Of a stretch of DNA of 64,000 nucleotides, positions 38,420-47,891 are shown in pieces. The position numbers and the translations under genes are program-made. The DNA is from Arenicella xantha (GTDB lineage Bacteria; Pseudomonadota; Gammaproteobacteria; Arenicellales; Arenicellaceae): assembly GCF_003315245.1 (NCBI RefSeq), contig NZ_QNRT01000005.1, forward strand, positions 186,001-250,000, written 5' to 3'. The notes below the pieces were generated by a model. That model was not told the origin of the DNA. It made no database searches and worked only from the letters and a program-made list of their open reading frames with translations. Each line of letters starts with the position of its first letter. The stretch's first letter is position 1.

Positions 38420-40573
38420 CTAGCAGGACGCATTTTGATCTTGTATAAGCCGCAGTAAGTGCGCCGTGGCACGGGCATCGTTGAGTGCTCGGTGTGCGCC
38501 TACAAGGTCGATATCGAAGTGAGTGGTTAACGCGCCTAAGCTATATGACTTTAGGCCTGGAAACGCCTTGCGCGAATTTCTCACGGTGCAATATTTTGGT
38601 TTTCGAAACGATTGACCAATGGCCTCATACGCGGCTTTAATAAAGCCATAGTCAAAACCAACGTTATGCGCCACGAAAATGCAATCGCGCAGCTGGTCTC
38701 GCAATTGGTCGGCGATTTCGGCAAATACTGGCGCATTGGCGACCATGGCATCGTCTATGTGAGTCAAGCGGGTAATGTAGGCTGGAATCCGTCGCTGAGG
38801 ATTCACCAATGTCGACCATTCGCTAATGATGTTACCGCCACGAACCTGTACTACGGCAACTTCGGTAATCGCATTACCGCCTTTCATCGACCCAGTGGTC
38901 TCGATATCGACGACCGCATAAACTTGATCTGGGTTGGTGGACCAATGAACTTGGCTAATATCGACTCGATAGCCGGCTCGTCGTAGTCGGTTGATACTTA
39001 CTAGTTGGTTGGGACGTAGGCTATCTCCCGGCGCTTTAATTTCTTCAAAACGTAATTCGCTGTTTTCTACCACCAGCAAGTCGGGGTAGCCATCGCGGGC
39101 ATGTTGATAGTTCATTGCCATGCGTCTGAGTACCTGAGCGATCGCTGTTGGCGGGCTGTGTAGAACACATGGTTTTAGTAAGTCCAAAAGGTTGGCACGC
39201 CATCGAAAAATGCCATTTGGCTGGCCATAGTTAATGGTGGCGCAGCGAGCAATTGATTTAAGCATGCGCTGAGGGTCGTCAAAACCGAGTAATATCTGCT
39301 CGATGCGTGTCTCTAGAGATTGATAAAACTGCCCATTGCGTAATAGTGGCGGTAAGCGATCAAATTCACCGTAATTGATTTCTTGCTCGCCAAACAATAA
39401 CTCCCAAAAAGTCAGCGCGAATAAAGCCCGCCAACACTTGTTTTCGCTAAACTGAGCACTAATACCCTGCCGTTGATAGTGTTCAATAACGCCGTCTTCA
39501 ACGTCATTTATGTAGGCCTCGTCGAGCTGCAATGCTCGGGTCGGTTCTCGTACCAAATCGGTATAGACGCTGGTGCGCTTGCCCTGATATTTTCTGGCAT
39601 AAAAGTCTTCAATGAAAACTTGGCAGCTTGCGGGTAAATCCTTCTCACGAAGGGTCTCTAATTCCACTTTTAATGCGCTGCGGTCGCCTTGACGATGGGT
39701 TTCGCGAACCCATTTTTCGACGGCTTGTGGTTCATTAGACGTGCGCCACAACTGCAGTGCTCGGTCTGCATTTTGGCTTAGTAATTCATTGCCGACCTCT
39801 AGCAGTAGCTTGCTATGGGTTTGTTGTGCTGCAAACCCAACCGGGTGTTTGCTGAGTAAGTAGTCCGCAGCCGCTTCTTGTGTGGCTTGAGGGTCGGCTT
39901 GAAACGATCTCCGTAGTTGCTGCAGCTCGAATGCGCTATACGCGTCATCAGCCTGCTCAAAGCGAGCTACCGGTTTGCTATTACTTTTTCGTGTGCGTAA
40001 CACTCCAAGATCACGCATTGCAAACTTCTGAAAGCGATTGCGCAAATCCCCAAAAAATAGAAAGAAGATATAGTCTACAGTTTGGCTTTGTCGACGCACT
40101 ACGAAATTGTTTAGCAGGTCGGCATCAGTTAAATGGCTGGCGTCGAGTTGTTGTGTGCTGAATTCGACGACTTCCTGACGGCTTACCGATGACTTGACCG
40201 CATGTCCGTAAAGTCTGACTAGCGCCAGTAGCTCAGGCTTAGTTAGCGCAGTTGCTAAGTTCGGCCAATCTGAAGGCGTGGCCAATGCAAGAAATTCCTG
40301 CTCCAGTAGGGTATTGAGAGCGGAGCTAAGGGAGTCGATTTCAGGATAACTTAAGCTGGCGCGCTTAATGAATTTTGGCTTGCGTGCTAAACAACGGATT
40401 AACAGACATTGACTGTTTTCATCGAGTTCATTAAAACGCTGCAAATAGTCAAGATGATGTTTATCGAGTAGGTGCGAGCACTCTAACCGTACGAAATCAA
40501 ATAGCTCTCTGGCGTGCGACAAGTAGTACTTTTGTGGGAGGCTAGTGCTGGCAGTGCTTGGCATATCGGGCAT
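38420..40573 (-). CDS. FAN1-like VRR-NUC nuclease fused to DEDDh 3'-5' exonuclease
   Basis: 717 residues from the ATG at 40573; a longer frame to 40672 is rejected because a promoter-like sequence lies inside it. Residues ~1-450 resemble FAN1: an N-terminal helical part, a SAP-like LTKPELLALVRLYG, and TPR-like helices. The VRR-NUC nuclease follows with the PD-(D/E)xK residues in DGYPDLLVV (about D498) and FEEIKAPGDSL (about K513). A DnaQ-type exonuclease is then fused: VVDIETTG (D556, E558), FVAHNVGFDYGFI, and HRALNDARATAHLL (His/Asp). FAN1 resolves interstrand crosslinks and flaps; an added 3'-5' proofreading-type activity is inferred from the domain. Confidence 0.85.
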   Translation of the reverse strand: MPDMPSTASTSLPQKYYLSHARELFDFVRLECSHLLDKHHLDYLQRFNELDENSQCLLIRCLARKPKFIKRASLSYPEIDSLSSALNTLLEQEFLALATPSDWPNLATALTKPELLALVRLYGHAVKSSVSRQEVVEFSTQQLDASHLTDADLLNNFVVRRQSQTVDYIFFLFFGDLRNRFQKFAMRDLGVLRTRKSNSKPVARFEQADDAYSAFELQQLRRSFQADPQATQEAAADYLLSKHPVGFAAQQTHSKLLLEVGNELLSQNADRALQLWRTSNEPQAVEKWVRETHRQGDRSALKVELETLREKDLPASCQVFIEDFYARKYQGKRTSVYTDLVREPTRALQLDEAYINDVEDGVIEHYQRQGISAQFSENKCWRALFALTFWELLFGEQEINYGEFDRLPPLLRNGQFYQSLETRIEQILLGFDDPQRMLKSIARCATINYGQPNGIFRWRANLLDLLKPCVLHSPPTAIAQVLRRMAMNYQHARDGYPDLLVVENSELRFEEIKAPGDSLRPNQLVSINRLRRAGYRVDISQVHWSTNPDQVYAVVDIETTGSMKGGNAITEVAVVQVRGGNIISEWSTLVNPQRRIPAYITRLTHIDDAMVANAPVFAEIADQLRDQLRDCIFVAHNVGFDYGFIKAAYEAIGQSFRKPKYCTVRNSRKAFPGLKSYSLGALTTHFDIDLVGAHRALNDARATAHLLRLIQDQNASC

Positions 40574-40600
40574 CGGATTGGTTGATGCGAAGATACTATA

Positions 40601-40628
40601 ATTATATACAGTTAATTTCAATTGTAAG
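40601..40628 (-). promoter_or_regulatory. Candidate promoter for the FAN1/exonuclease gene
   Basis: On the minus strand, TATAAT (40606-40601) is preceded by CTTACA (40628-40623) at 16 bases spacing. It is 27 bases before the chosen ATG, and so supports that start over the longer frame. Confidence 0.5.
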
Positions 40629-40727
40629 ATTATCAATCCGACCATGTAAAAACTGCCTGCGGGCGTGTTCAATCGCGACTTTACGTGCTAACGTCACGCC
40701 TCTTTCGATCTGAGAGCAGGAGTCAAC

Positions 40728-41618
40728 GTGTCGCAAAAACAAGCCATGTATTACGGATTAGCAGCCGTGCTGTGCTGGTCGACGGTCGCGACCGCGTTTA
40801 AATTGAGCTTAGTTCACTTGAGTCCTACCCAGTTAATCCTGCTGGCGTCAGTGACCTCTTGGTTGTTTGTGACGGTGATGCTTGCGATCCAGGGTAAGTT
40901 TACCGATCTATTTCAACAAACTAGGCAGACGTATATCGCGTCTTTTTTATATGGCTTGTTGAATCCTACGCTTTACTATCTACTGTTATTTACCGCCTAC
41001 GATTTGTTACCAGCGCAGGAGGCGCAGGCGATCAATTACAGCTGGGCAATCGTAATGTCGTTTCTCGCGGTTCCCTTGCTTGGTCAGAAACTCACGCGCA
41101 GCGATATTCTAGCAGCGGTCATTTGCTATTTAGGTGTGCTGGTGATTGCCACGCGAGGAAATGTACTGGGGCTTGAGTTTGCCAACCTACAGGGTGTGCT
41201 GTTTGCGGTAATCAGTACCGTTGTTTGGTCGCTGTATTGGATTTTGAATCGACGTGACAATCGTGACGCGCTGCTCGGCCTGTGTTTAAATTTCACCTTC
41301 GCCGTTCCGTTGATAGCCGTGTATGCGTGGTGGAGTGGCGAGCTGCAGGGGCTTGATAGCACAATCCATTGGCAAGCATGGGTTGGCGGTGTGTATGTGG
41401 GGTTGTTCGAAATGGGTATTGCGTTTGTCTTATGGTTGCAAGCTATGAAGCGAGCCACGAATACATCGCGGATCGCGAATTTAATTTTTGTGTCGCCGTT
41501 TCTTTCACTGGTGTTAATTGCGACATTTTTGCATGAACCTATTTTACCTAGCACTGTGGTTGGCTTGGTGTTGATTCTTGGTGGACTGGTATTACAGCAG
41601 CGCTATTCGACTAAATAG
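40728..41618 (+). CDS. EamA/DMT-family transporter
   Basis: 296 residues, two EamA domains with ten predicted helices (first: YYGLAAVLCWSTVATAFKLS; second half from LQGVLFAVISTVVWSLYWIL). GTG start at 40728 with CAGGAG (40717-40722) upstream. Drug/metabolite exporters of this type carry amino acids or other small solutes; no specific substrate can be read from sequence. The neighbour metC is on the same strand after a 185-base gap. Confidence 0.9.
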   Translation: MSQKQAMYYGLAAVLCWSTVATAFKLSLVHLSPTQLILLASVTSWLFVTVMLAIQGKFTDLFQQTRQTYIASFLYGLLNPTLYYLLLFTAYDLLPAQEAQAINYSWAIVMSFLAVPLLGQKLTRSDILAAVICYLGVLVIATRGNVLGLEFANLQGVLFAVISTVVWSLYWILNRRDNRDALLGLCLNFTFAVPLIAVYAWWSGELQGLDSTIHWQAWVGGVYVGLFEMGIAFVLWLQAMKRATNTSRIANLIFVSPFLSLVLIATFLHEPILPSTVVGLVLILGGLVLQQRYSTK

Positions 41619-41803
41619 TCCGTCGCCAGAAGTGTCATTCTGAGAGACGAAGACTTGCGCTCAGTCATACTGTCAGGATTGTTACTAAGCAAAAATACGC
41701 GTACCCTGAAGCGTATCTGACGGAGCAGCATTAGGCTCAGGCTGGCACCGTCCTGTAGCATTGCAGTGAGCGGCGACCAGGCCGCAACGAGGAAGCTAAT
41801 TTT

Positions 41804-42973
41804 ATGAAAGACGATACCCAGCTAGTCGCGGTCGGGCGCAACAAAAAGTACACCGGGTCAGCGGTCAATCCGCGAATTGCTCGTGCGTCGACTATTGTAT
41901 TTGATTCAGTCGAAGAAATGCTGGCAGCGGGGCGAGAGAAAGACAACGGTGCCGAATTTTATGGTCGTCGTGGCACCGCCACTACCTTCGCATTTACTGA
42001 GGCTATGTGTGAGCTTGAGCAAGCAGCAGGCTGCTATGTGTACCCTTGCGGAACATCGGCGATCACCGCATCGTTAATGTCGTTTCTTTCGGCTGGTGAT
42101 CATTTGTTGGTGGTCGATTCAGTGTATGAACCGACGCGTGAATTTTGCGACGGAACCTTGGCGCGATACGGCGTTGAGACGAGCTATTACGACCCGCTAA
42201 TAATTCCTGAGGCTTCTATTCGAGAAAATACCAAAGTCATTTTTATTGAGTCGCCCGGCAGTCTGACCATGGAGGTTCAAGATATTGTGGGAGTCGTGGC
42301 CGCGGCAAAGGCACACGGTATCACCACAATAATGGATAACACCTACGCTACGCCACTGAATTTTAAACCGTTAGCCGTCGGCGTCGATATTTCAGTGCAC
42401 TCGGCGACCAAATACCTAAGTGGGCATTCAGATGTGATGCTAGGCGTGGCCAGTGCTAATCAAGCGCATTGGCCGCAGCTGCAGGCGCGTAGTTATGAGT
42501 TAGGCCTGTGTGCGTCGGTAGATGACATCTACACTACCTTGCGTGGAATTCGAACCTTGGGCGTTCGTATGCGTGAACAAGCGAGCAATGCGCAACTGAT
42601 TGCCGAGTGGCTAGCAGAGCAGCCTGAGGTTGATCATCTGCGCCATCCGAATTTTTCGAGCTGCCCAGGTTACGAGTATTTCGCGCGCGATATGTCTGCG
42701 AGTAATGGACTATTCTCGGTGGTCCTAAGACAGAATAATCCCGCCGCAATTAACGCGTTAGTTGATGGTATGCGACACTTTAAGATAGGTTTTTCATGGG
42801 GCGGTTATGAGAGTTTGATCCTGGCGGCCAGTGAGTTTTCGGCACGTCGTACGGCAACCGCTTGGGACGAATCCAAGGGCCTGATAAGGCTCAGTATTGG
42901 TTTGGAAGATCCACAGGATTTAATCGACGATTTGAATATGGCATTCGTACGTTACCGCGAGGTCCTGAGATGA
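41804..42973 (+). CDS. metC: Cystathionine beta-lyase
   Basis: PLP enzyme cleaving cystathionine to homocysteine, pyruvate and ammonia in methionine synthesis. 389 residues. FYGRRGT near residue 47, PCGTSAIT, ESPGSLTMEV and the PLP lysine K203 in HSATKYLSGHSD fit MetC. SWGGYESL and IGLEDPQDLIDDL close it. The sequence agrees closely with the E. coli enzyme from memory, favouring MetC over MetB. GAGGAAG precedes the ATG. Overlaps the following antiporter gene by four bases. Confidence 0.95.
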   Translation: MKDDTQLVAVGRNKKYTGSAVNPRIARASTIVFDSVEEMLAAGREKDNGAEFYGRRGTATTFAFTEAMCELEQAAGCYVYPCGTSAITASLMSFLSAGDHLLVVDSVYEPTREFCDGTLARYGVETSYYDPLIIPEASIRENTKVIFIESPGSLTMEVQDIVGVVAAAKAHGITTIMDNTYATPLNFKPLAVGVDISVHSATKYLSGHSDVMLGVASANQAHWPQLQARSYELGLCASVDDIYTTLRGIRTLGVRMREQASNAQLIAEWLAEQPEVDHLRHPNFSSCPGYEYFARDMSASNGLFSVVLRQNNPAAINALVDGMRHFKIGFSWGGYESLILAASEFSARRTATAWDESKGLIRLSIGLEDPQDLIDDLNMAFVRYREVLR

Positions 42974-44355
42974 CTAACTTACCGAATTGGCTGAGTCTAC
43001 TGCCCGCCACTGTGGCAATTGTCTATGTGCTGTGGCGGCGTGAAGTGGTGATCGCCCTAGCTCTGGCTATTTTTACCTCGGAGTGGTTGTTAGTGCTGGA
43101 TGCTGGCAGTGGATCGCCAGTGAATGGTTTGTTGAACACCATTGAGCGCGTAGTCAGCGTTTTTTCTGATGCTGGTAATGCTCGGCTATTATTATTCAGT
43201 GTGTTGGTCGGTGCGCTGCTGGCCTATATGCGCTTTTCAGGTGGGGTCCAAGCCACGGTTCGGAAATTAGTTAACTCCGGACTTGCGACCAATGCTCGGC
43301 GCACCGGCTTGGTAACCTATTTTACCGGCGTGGTTATTTTTATTGAGTCTAATTTGAGCGTGTTAACGGCCGGTATTTTATCGCGCGGCTTGTTTGATAA
43401 ATTTGCTATGAGTCGAGAACGGCTGGCCTATATTATTGACAGCACCTCGGCGCCGATCTGCATTCTCATTTTGTTGAATGCTTGGGGCGCCTTTATTCTC
43501 GGTTTGATTGCGCCGTATGTTGGCGAACAGTCAGCGGTCTCGGTGTTAGTCGCGACTATTCCACTTAATATCTACGCCATTACTACGTTGTTGTTGGTTT
43601 TCTACACGGTCTGGACCGGCAAAGTTTATGGTCCGTTGGCACGCGCTGAGTCTAGCTCAGTAGCGCCCGCTGACGCAGATGTCACATCTGCTAATGGGCG
43701 TGCGCGTGATATGTTGATTCCGTTAGTTGTACTGGTCTTTTCAATGCTGGGTTTTATGTTCTGGACTGGCGATGGGAATGTTTTGGCAGGCAGCGGTTCT
43801 AAGTCGGTGCTGTATGCCACGGTGCTTGCGACCACTGTGGCGTTTTTGATGTTAGTGACGCAAGCTCGGTTTACCCATAAGCAGGTGCTAGATGAAGGGT
43901 TCAAAGGCATGGGCGAGTTATTGCCCTTGGTGACTATTTTACTGTTGTCCATCGCGTTAGGCGCCAGTGTTAAACAGCTTGGAACCGGCGTGTTTATTTC
44001 GGGTTTGGTAGCAGACTACCTGCCGTTATTCATGGTGCCGGCGATCGTTTTTATTGCTGGTGCGTTTGCGTCATTCACCACTGGTACTTCGTGGGGCACG
44101 TTTGCGTTACTCGTGCCGATTGCCATGCCCATTGCATTGAACCTAGGTTTGCCACCATCCTTAATGTTGGCCGCAGTGCTCGGTGGTGGTATTTTTGGGG
44201 ATCATTGTTCGCCGGTCTCCGATACCACAGCGGTATCGTCTTTGGCGGCAGGCTGCGACATTCTTGAGCATGTCAAAACGCAGTTGCCGTATGCGCTGGT
44301 GGCGGGAGCCATCACTGTTGCGGCGTATTTAATTATTGGCTTATTAGTTGTTTGA
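42970..44355 (+). CDS. NhaC-type Na+/H+ antiporter family protein
   Basis: 461 residues from ATG 42970, overlapping the metC stop. About 11 hydrophobic helices. Characteristic segments are FIESNLSVLTAGILSRGL, IDSTSAPICILILLNAWGAF, FTTGTSWGTFALLVPIA and GGIFGDHCSPVSDTTAVSS, all matching the NhaC/ion-transporter group. Exchange of Na+ or an amino acid/organic ion is possible; the family is broad. The tight coupling to metC might hint at transport of a sulfur amino acid or related solute, but that is inference. Confidence 0.85.
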   Translation: MTNLPNWLSLLPATVAIVYVLWRREVVIALALAIFTSEWLLVLDAGSGSPVNGLLNTIERVVSVFSDAGNARLLLFSVLVGALLAYMRFSGGVQATVRKLVNSGLATNARRTGLVTYFTGVVIFIESNLSVLTAGILSRGLFDKFAMSRERLAYIIDSTSAPICILILLNAWGAFILGLIAPYVGEQSAVSVLVATIPLNIYAITTLLLVFYTVWTGKVYGPLARAESSSVAPADADVTSANGRARDMLIPLVVLVFSMLGFMFWTGDGNVLAGSGSKSVLYATVLATTVAFLMLVTQARFTHKQVLDEGFKGMGELLPLVTILLLSIALGASVKQLGTGVFISGLVADYLPLFMVPAIVFIAGAFASFTTGTSWGTFALLVPIAMPIALNLGLPPSLMLAAVLGGGIFGDHCSPVSDTTAVSSLAAGCDILEHVKTQLPYALVAGAITVAAYLIIGLLVV

Positions 44356-44359
44356 AAAT

Positions 44360-44848
44360 ATGAAATATAGGCAGCAGTCAGTTGGTTTTTCTTTGCTTGA
44401 ATTGATGGTGGTGATTGCAATTATCGCGATTCTAGCAACCTTAGCGATGCCGTCGAATGTTGGGCGAATTACGCAAAAGCGCATGGTCGAAACTATTGAG
44501 CTAGTCGAGCCCTACAAAGCCTATGTCGCGGCCTCCTATTTAGCCAATAGCGGGACGTTCCCCGCAGATAATGCGGCGGCGGGCATGCCCGATCCAGACA
44601 AAATCAAAGGCAATTACTTGCGCAAACTTGAAATCCGAGATGGCGTAATGCACCTAACATTAGGTCAAAAATTACCGGCCAGCTTGCATGATAAAATTTT
44701 ATCTATTCGGCCAGTCTACGTTAAGGACGAACCCAGCGCGCCGATCTCTTGGATTTGTGGCAACGAAAAAGTTCCGCAAGGGATGTTTGCGGCAGGTACT
44801 AATCTAACCGACCTTGACGTGAGCTTTCTGCCAGGGCGTTGTCGCTAA
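44360..44848 (+). CDS. Type IV pilin-like prepilin
   Basis: 162 residues from ATG 44360, four bases after the antiporter stop. A six-to-eight residue leader ends at Gly before Phe (SVG|FSLLELMVVIAII), the exact prepilin peptidase site, with Glu5 conserved. A hydrophobic alpha1 helix and a C-terminal cysteine pair (WICGNEK ... PGRC) follow, so a disulfide loop is likely. The rest is unlike the main pilin families I recall. It may be a minor pilin or PilA variant for the pilMNOPQ machine, but its location behind an antiporter is odd. Confidence 0.88.
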   Translation: MKYRQQSVGFSLLELMVVIAIIAILATLAMPSNVGRITQKRMVETIELVEPYKAYVAASYLANSGTFPADNAAAGMPDPDKIKGNYLRKLEIRDGVMHLTLGQKLPASLHDKILSIRPVYVKDEPSAPISWICGNEKVPQGMFAAGTNLTDLDVSFLPGRCR

Positions 44849-44945
44849 CGTTTCGCACTAAGCCGGGTTGCGGTGATAATTGACACACTGTCGATTACTC
44901 TGTTTGTTAAGATTAATGCTACGACTTATTTTTTCCAGAGCTGTT

Positions 44946-45926
44946 ATGTTTAGAATTGTACTAATTTGCCTTACGCTGGCCACGACCTTGGTCACATCAG
45001 CGGTGGTTTATGCCGTCGACGATGCGCCGTCTGCTCGTCATGTTGAATACCCAACCTACACTGCACACGCAAACGGTATTAGTCTCGCGTATCAAGATTT
45101 CGGCGAACCACGCGAGGGTACAGTTTTGTTAGTCATGGGCTTGGGCGCTCAGCTGGTTGCGTGGAACGATGAGTTGGTATTTAGCTTAGTTGATGCGGGA
45201 TATCGGGTGATACGCTTTGATAACCGTGACACGGGCTGGTCTGAGAAATTCTATGACGCGCCCACACCTAACTGGCTGACTGGTATCCGCTTTAAGTTCG
45301 GCTGGTCGATGAATCCGCCGTATTTACTTAGCGACATGGCGGCCGATGCCAACGCTTTGCTTGAGCACCTCGGAGTTGAACAGGCTCATGTAGTGGGCGC
45401 TTCGATGGGCGGAATGATTGCGCAAATTATGGCGGCTGAATACCCGCAGCGAGTCGCCTCATTAACCTCGATTATGTCTACTAGTGGCGCCGCAGAGTTA
45501 CCGCAAGGCAAGGTGCAGCTGGATTTTTCATCGGATGCTACAACACGTGATGAAGCGATACAGGCCACGGTGCAGCTGGTGAAACAGTTTGGCGGGCGTA
45601 CCGCTGACATCGGCGACGAGGCGTGGACTAAACGGTTATCTCGATTTTACGATCGCTCACATTATGCGCCAGGCACTGCGCGTCAGATATGGGCTATTAT
45701 TGCATCAGGCGACCGTGTTGAATTACTGCAAACCATAGAGCAGCCGACGGTTGTCATTCATGGTTCTGATGACGCTTTAATACCATATCAAGCTGGCGAG
45801 CACACAGCACAACTAGTGCCGGGCGCTAAATTCGTGTTGCTCGATGGCATGGGGCATCATATTGATGCCGAGAGCTTGCCGATTATTGTTGACGAAATTC
45901 TATCCGTCGCGCAGCGAGCCAAGTAA
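44946..45926 (+). CDS. Alpha/beta hydrolase, probably exported
   Basis: 326 residues from ATG 44946 with a signal peptide (FRIVLICLTLATTLVTSAVVYA); in-frame starts at 44916 and 44880 are weaker. The nucleophile elbow is VVGASMGGMIAQIMA (Ser at about residue 154). The acid is likely the Asp in VIHGSDDALIPY and the His is in GMGHHID. The HGNxG-like segment is VLLVMGLGAQLVAWND. Substrate unknown. Its stop codon lies in a perfect inverted repeat that separates it from uup. Confidence 0.85.
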   Translation: MFRIVLICLTLATTLVTSAVVYAVDDAPSARHVEYPTYTAHANGISLAYQDFGEPREGTVLLVMGLGAQLVAWNDELVFSLVDAGYRVIRFDNRDTGWSEKFYDAPTPNWLTGIRFKFGWSMNPPYLLSDMAADANALLEHLGVEQAHVVGASMGGMIAQIMAAEYPQRVASLTSIMSTSGAAELPQGKVQLDFSSDATTRDEAIQATVQLVKQFGGRTADIGDEAWTKRLSRFYDRSHYAPGTARQIWAIIASGDRVELLQTIEQPTVVIHGSDDALIPYQAGEHTAQLVPGAKFVLLDGMGHHIDAESLPIIVDEILSVAQRAK

Positions 45927-45959
45927 GTCAGAGCTAAACCTAGCAGAACTTACTTGGCT
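45917..45959. terminator. Bidirectional terminator overlapping a stop codon
   Basis: A perfect 12-bp inverted repeat, AGCCAAGTAAGT (45917-45928) and ACTTACTTGGCT (45948-45959), with a 19-base loop. The hydrolase TAA stop is inside the left arm. The repeat lies between convergent genes, which fits a shared terminator, though no strong T-run follows. Confidence 0.6.
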
Positions 45960-45975
45960 TGTTAGGGACTAGGCC

Positions 45976-47820
45976 TTAACTGTCTTCCAGTTCTTCCCAG
46001 CGTGAATAGGCTTGCTCGAGTTGGTCTTGCATTTCTTTGAGTTCGCCACCGACCTTGGCGATTGTTTGTGCGTCCTGCTGATAGAATTCAGGAGCGGCCA
46101 TCGATAGTGTGAGTTTCTCTATTTTTTCTTCTAGTCCGCTAATCACGGCCGGTAGTTGGTCGAGTTCGCGTTGCAATTTATAACTGAGTTTCTTGGGCTT
46201 GACGATCGGCGTAGGAGCGCTAGGTTCTTTTTTATCTGACTTAGTTTGTTGCTCTTTGGCATCGCTGCGTTTTTGTCGTAACCAGTCGTCATAACCGCCA
46301 ATATATTCAAATACTTTGCCATCACCTTCAAACGCAATGGTGGAGGTCACCACATTGTCGAGGAAAGTTCGGTCATGGCTAACCAGCAACAAAGTGCCCG
46401 AATAATCCATTAGTAACTGCTCGAGTAGCTCGAGGGTTTCGTAGTCTAGATCATTAGTCGGTTCGTCTAAAACTAAGAAGTTGAATGGTTGAGTGAACAG
46501 CTTGGCTAGCATTAAGCGATTACGTTCTCCGCCGGATAACTTGGCTGCCGGTGCGCGTGCTCTGGCAGGACTGAACAAGAAATCTTGTAAGTAACCCATG
46601 ATGTGTTTGCGCTGACCGTTAATCTCAATCTCGGTATTGCCGGAGACGTTGTCTTGCACGCTTAGGTCGTCGCGGATGGCTGACCGATGTTGGTCCAAGT
46701 AAGCGATCTCTAAGTTGGTGCCAATCTTGATCTTGCCGGACTGAGGCGGATTCTCGCCCGTGAGCATCTTGATCAAAGTTGACTTGCCGCAACCGTTAGG
46801 GCCGATAATTCCAACTTTGTCGCCGCGTAAAATACGGCAGCTAAAGTCGTGCATAATCACTTTGTCGTCGAATTTGGCTGATAAGTGCTCCGCCTCGATG
46901 ACGATCTTGCCCGATTTGCCACCTTGGTTTAGGTTTATTGATGCGGTGCCTTGGCGTTCGCGTCGTTGTCGACGTTCTTCACGCATTTTTTTAAGGGCTC
47001 GCACTCGACCTTCATTACGCGTACGTCGTGCTTGAATGCCCTGACGAATCCAAACTTCTTCTTGTGCTAGGCGTTTATCGAACTTTGCGTGATGCTTTTC
47101 TTCGTCTTCTAGTGCTTTGGCTTTGGTGGTTAAATAGCTGGTAAAGCTGCCTGGATACGACGTGATGATGCCGCGGTCGAGTTCGATAATGCGAGTACAC
47201 AAGGAATCAATAAAACTACGGTCGTGCGACACAATAATAAGCGTGACGTTTAATCCGAGTAATAAGTTCTCAAGCCAGATGATGGTGTCGATGTCCAAAT
47301 GGTTGGTCGGCTCGTCGAGTAATACGATATCCGGTTCATCTACTAAGGCGCGGGCCATCAATACCCTTCGCTTCATACCGCCAGATAAGTCAGAGAATGA
47401 CATCTCTGGGGTTAAATCAAATTTTGAGCAGAGTGTTTGCACGCGTCGATCCAATGACCAACCGTCGAGCTCGGTGAGCGCTTGTTGTACGTCGAGGTCT
47501 TCTTCGCCATCTAAGTAAAACTTAGCCAGTGTTTGACCGCTTTCGGTATTACCGAGCGCAATCACGCTACGGATATCGTAGTCCAGATCATTCGGCACTT
47601 CTTGGATTAGCCGACCAGTACGCGTGCCCTGCTGGATCATCAGCTCGCCTTCATCCGGTAAAATTTCTCCGTCGATGAGTTTGAGTAAGGTGGATTTGCC
47701 GGCCCCATTTCGGCCAATTAAGCCAATACGCTCGTTTGGTTCGATTACCAGATCGGCTTGGTCTAGAATGGCATCAGCACCAAAACTGATGCTCACCTGC
47801 TTTAATGAAATTAACGACAT
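45976..47820 (-). CDS. uup: ABC-F ATPase Uup
   Basis: 614 residues with two ATPase domains in one chain and no membrane segments. Domain 1: [40 protein letters not shown]. Domain 2: IIGPNGCGKSTLIKML, LSGGERNRLMLAKLF, DEPTNDLDY. The linker has WIRQGIQARRTRNEGRV, typical of Uup, and the C-terminal end is a coiled coil (LSYKLQRELDQLPAVISGLE). Uup affects precise transposon excision and binds branched DNA/ribosomes. Convergent with the hydrolase and divergent from gloB. Confidence 0.93.
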   Translation of the reverse strand: MSLISLKQVSISFGADAILDQADLVIEPNERIGLIGRNGAGKSTLLKLIDGEILPDEGELMIQQGTRTGRLIQEVPNDLDYDIRSVIALGNTESGQTLAKFYLDGEEDLDVQQALTELDGWSLDRRVQTLCSKFDLTPEMSFSDLSGGMKRRVLMARALVDEPDIVLLDEPTNHLDIDTIIWLENLLLGLNVTLIIVSHDRSFIDSLCTRIIELDRGIITSYPGSFTSYLTTKAKALEDEEKHHAKFDKRLAQEEVWIRQGIQARRTRNEGRVRALKKMREERRQRRERQGTASINLNQGGKSGKIVIEAEHLSAKFDDKVIMHDFSCRILRGDKVGIIGPNGCGKSTLIKMLTGENPPQSGKIKIGTNLEIAYLDQHRSAIRDDLSVQDNVSGNTEIEINGQRKHIMGYLQDFLFSPARARAPAAKLSGGERNRLMLAKLFTQPFNFLVLDEPTNDLDYETLELLEQLLMDYSGTLLLVSHDRTFLDNVVTSTIAFEGDGKVFEYIGGYDDWLRQKRSDAKEQQTKSDKKEPSAPTPIVKPKKLSYKLQRELDQLPAVISGLEEKIEKLTLSMAAPEFYQQDAQTIAKVGGELKEMQDQLEQAYSRWEELEDS

Positions 47821-47891
47821 GGCGGATGTGAGGGATGAAAAAACGGTGTGCAGTGTATCATCAATAACCTTAATTTGTGCCGAGAGAAACC

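Noticed and set aside
40574-40672. N-terminal extension of the FAN1/exonuclease frame
   Set aside because: The extra 33 codons include AT-rich promoter-like sequence (TATAAT) and no plausible domain.
44880-44912. TTGACA at 44880 as a -35 box for the hydrolase gene
   Set aside because: No -10-like hexamer lies at 16-18 bases; the nearest candidates are 10 or 21 bases away.
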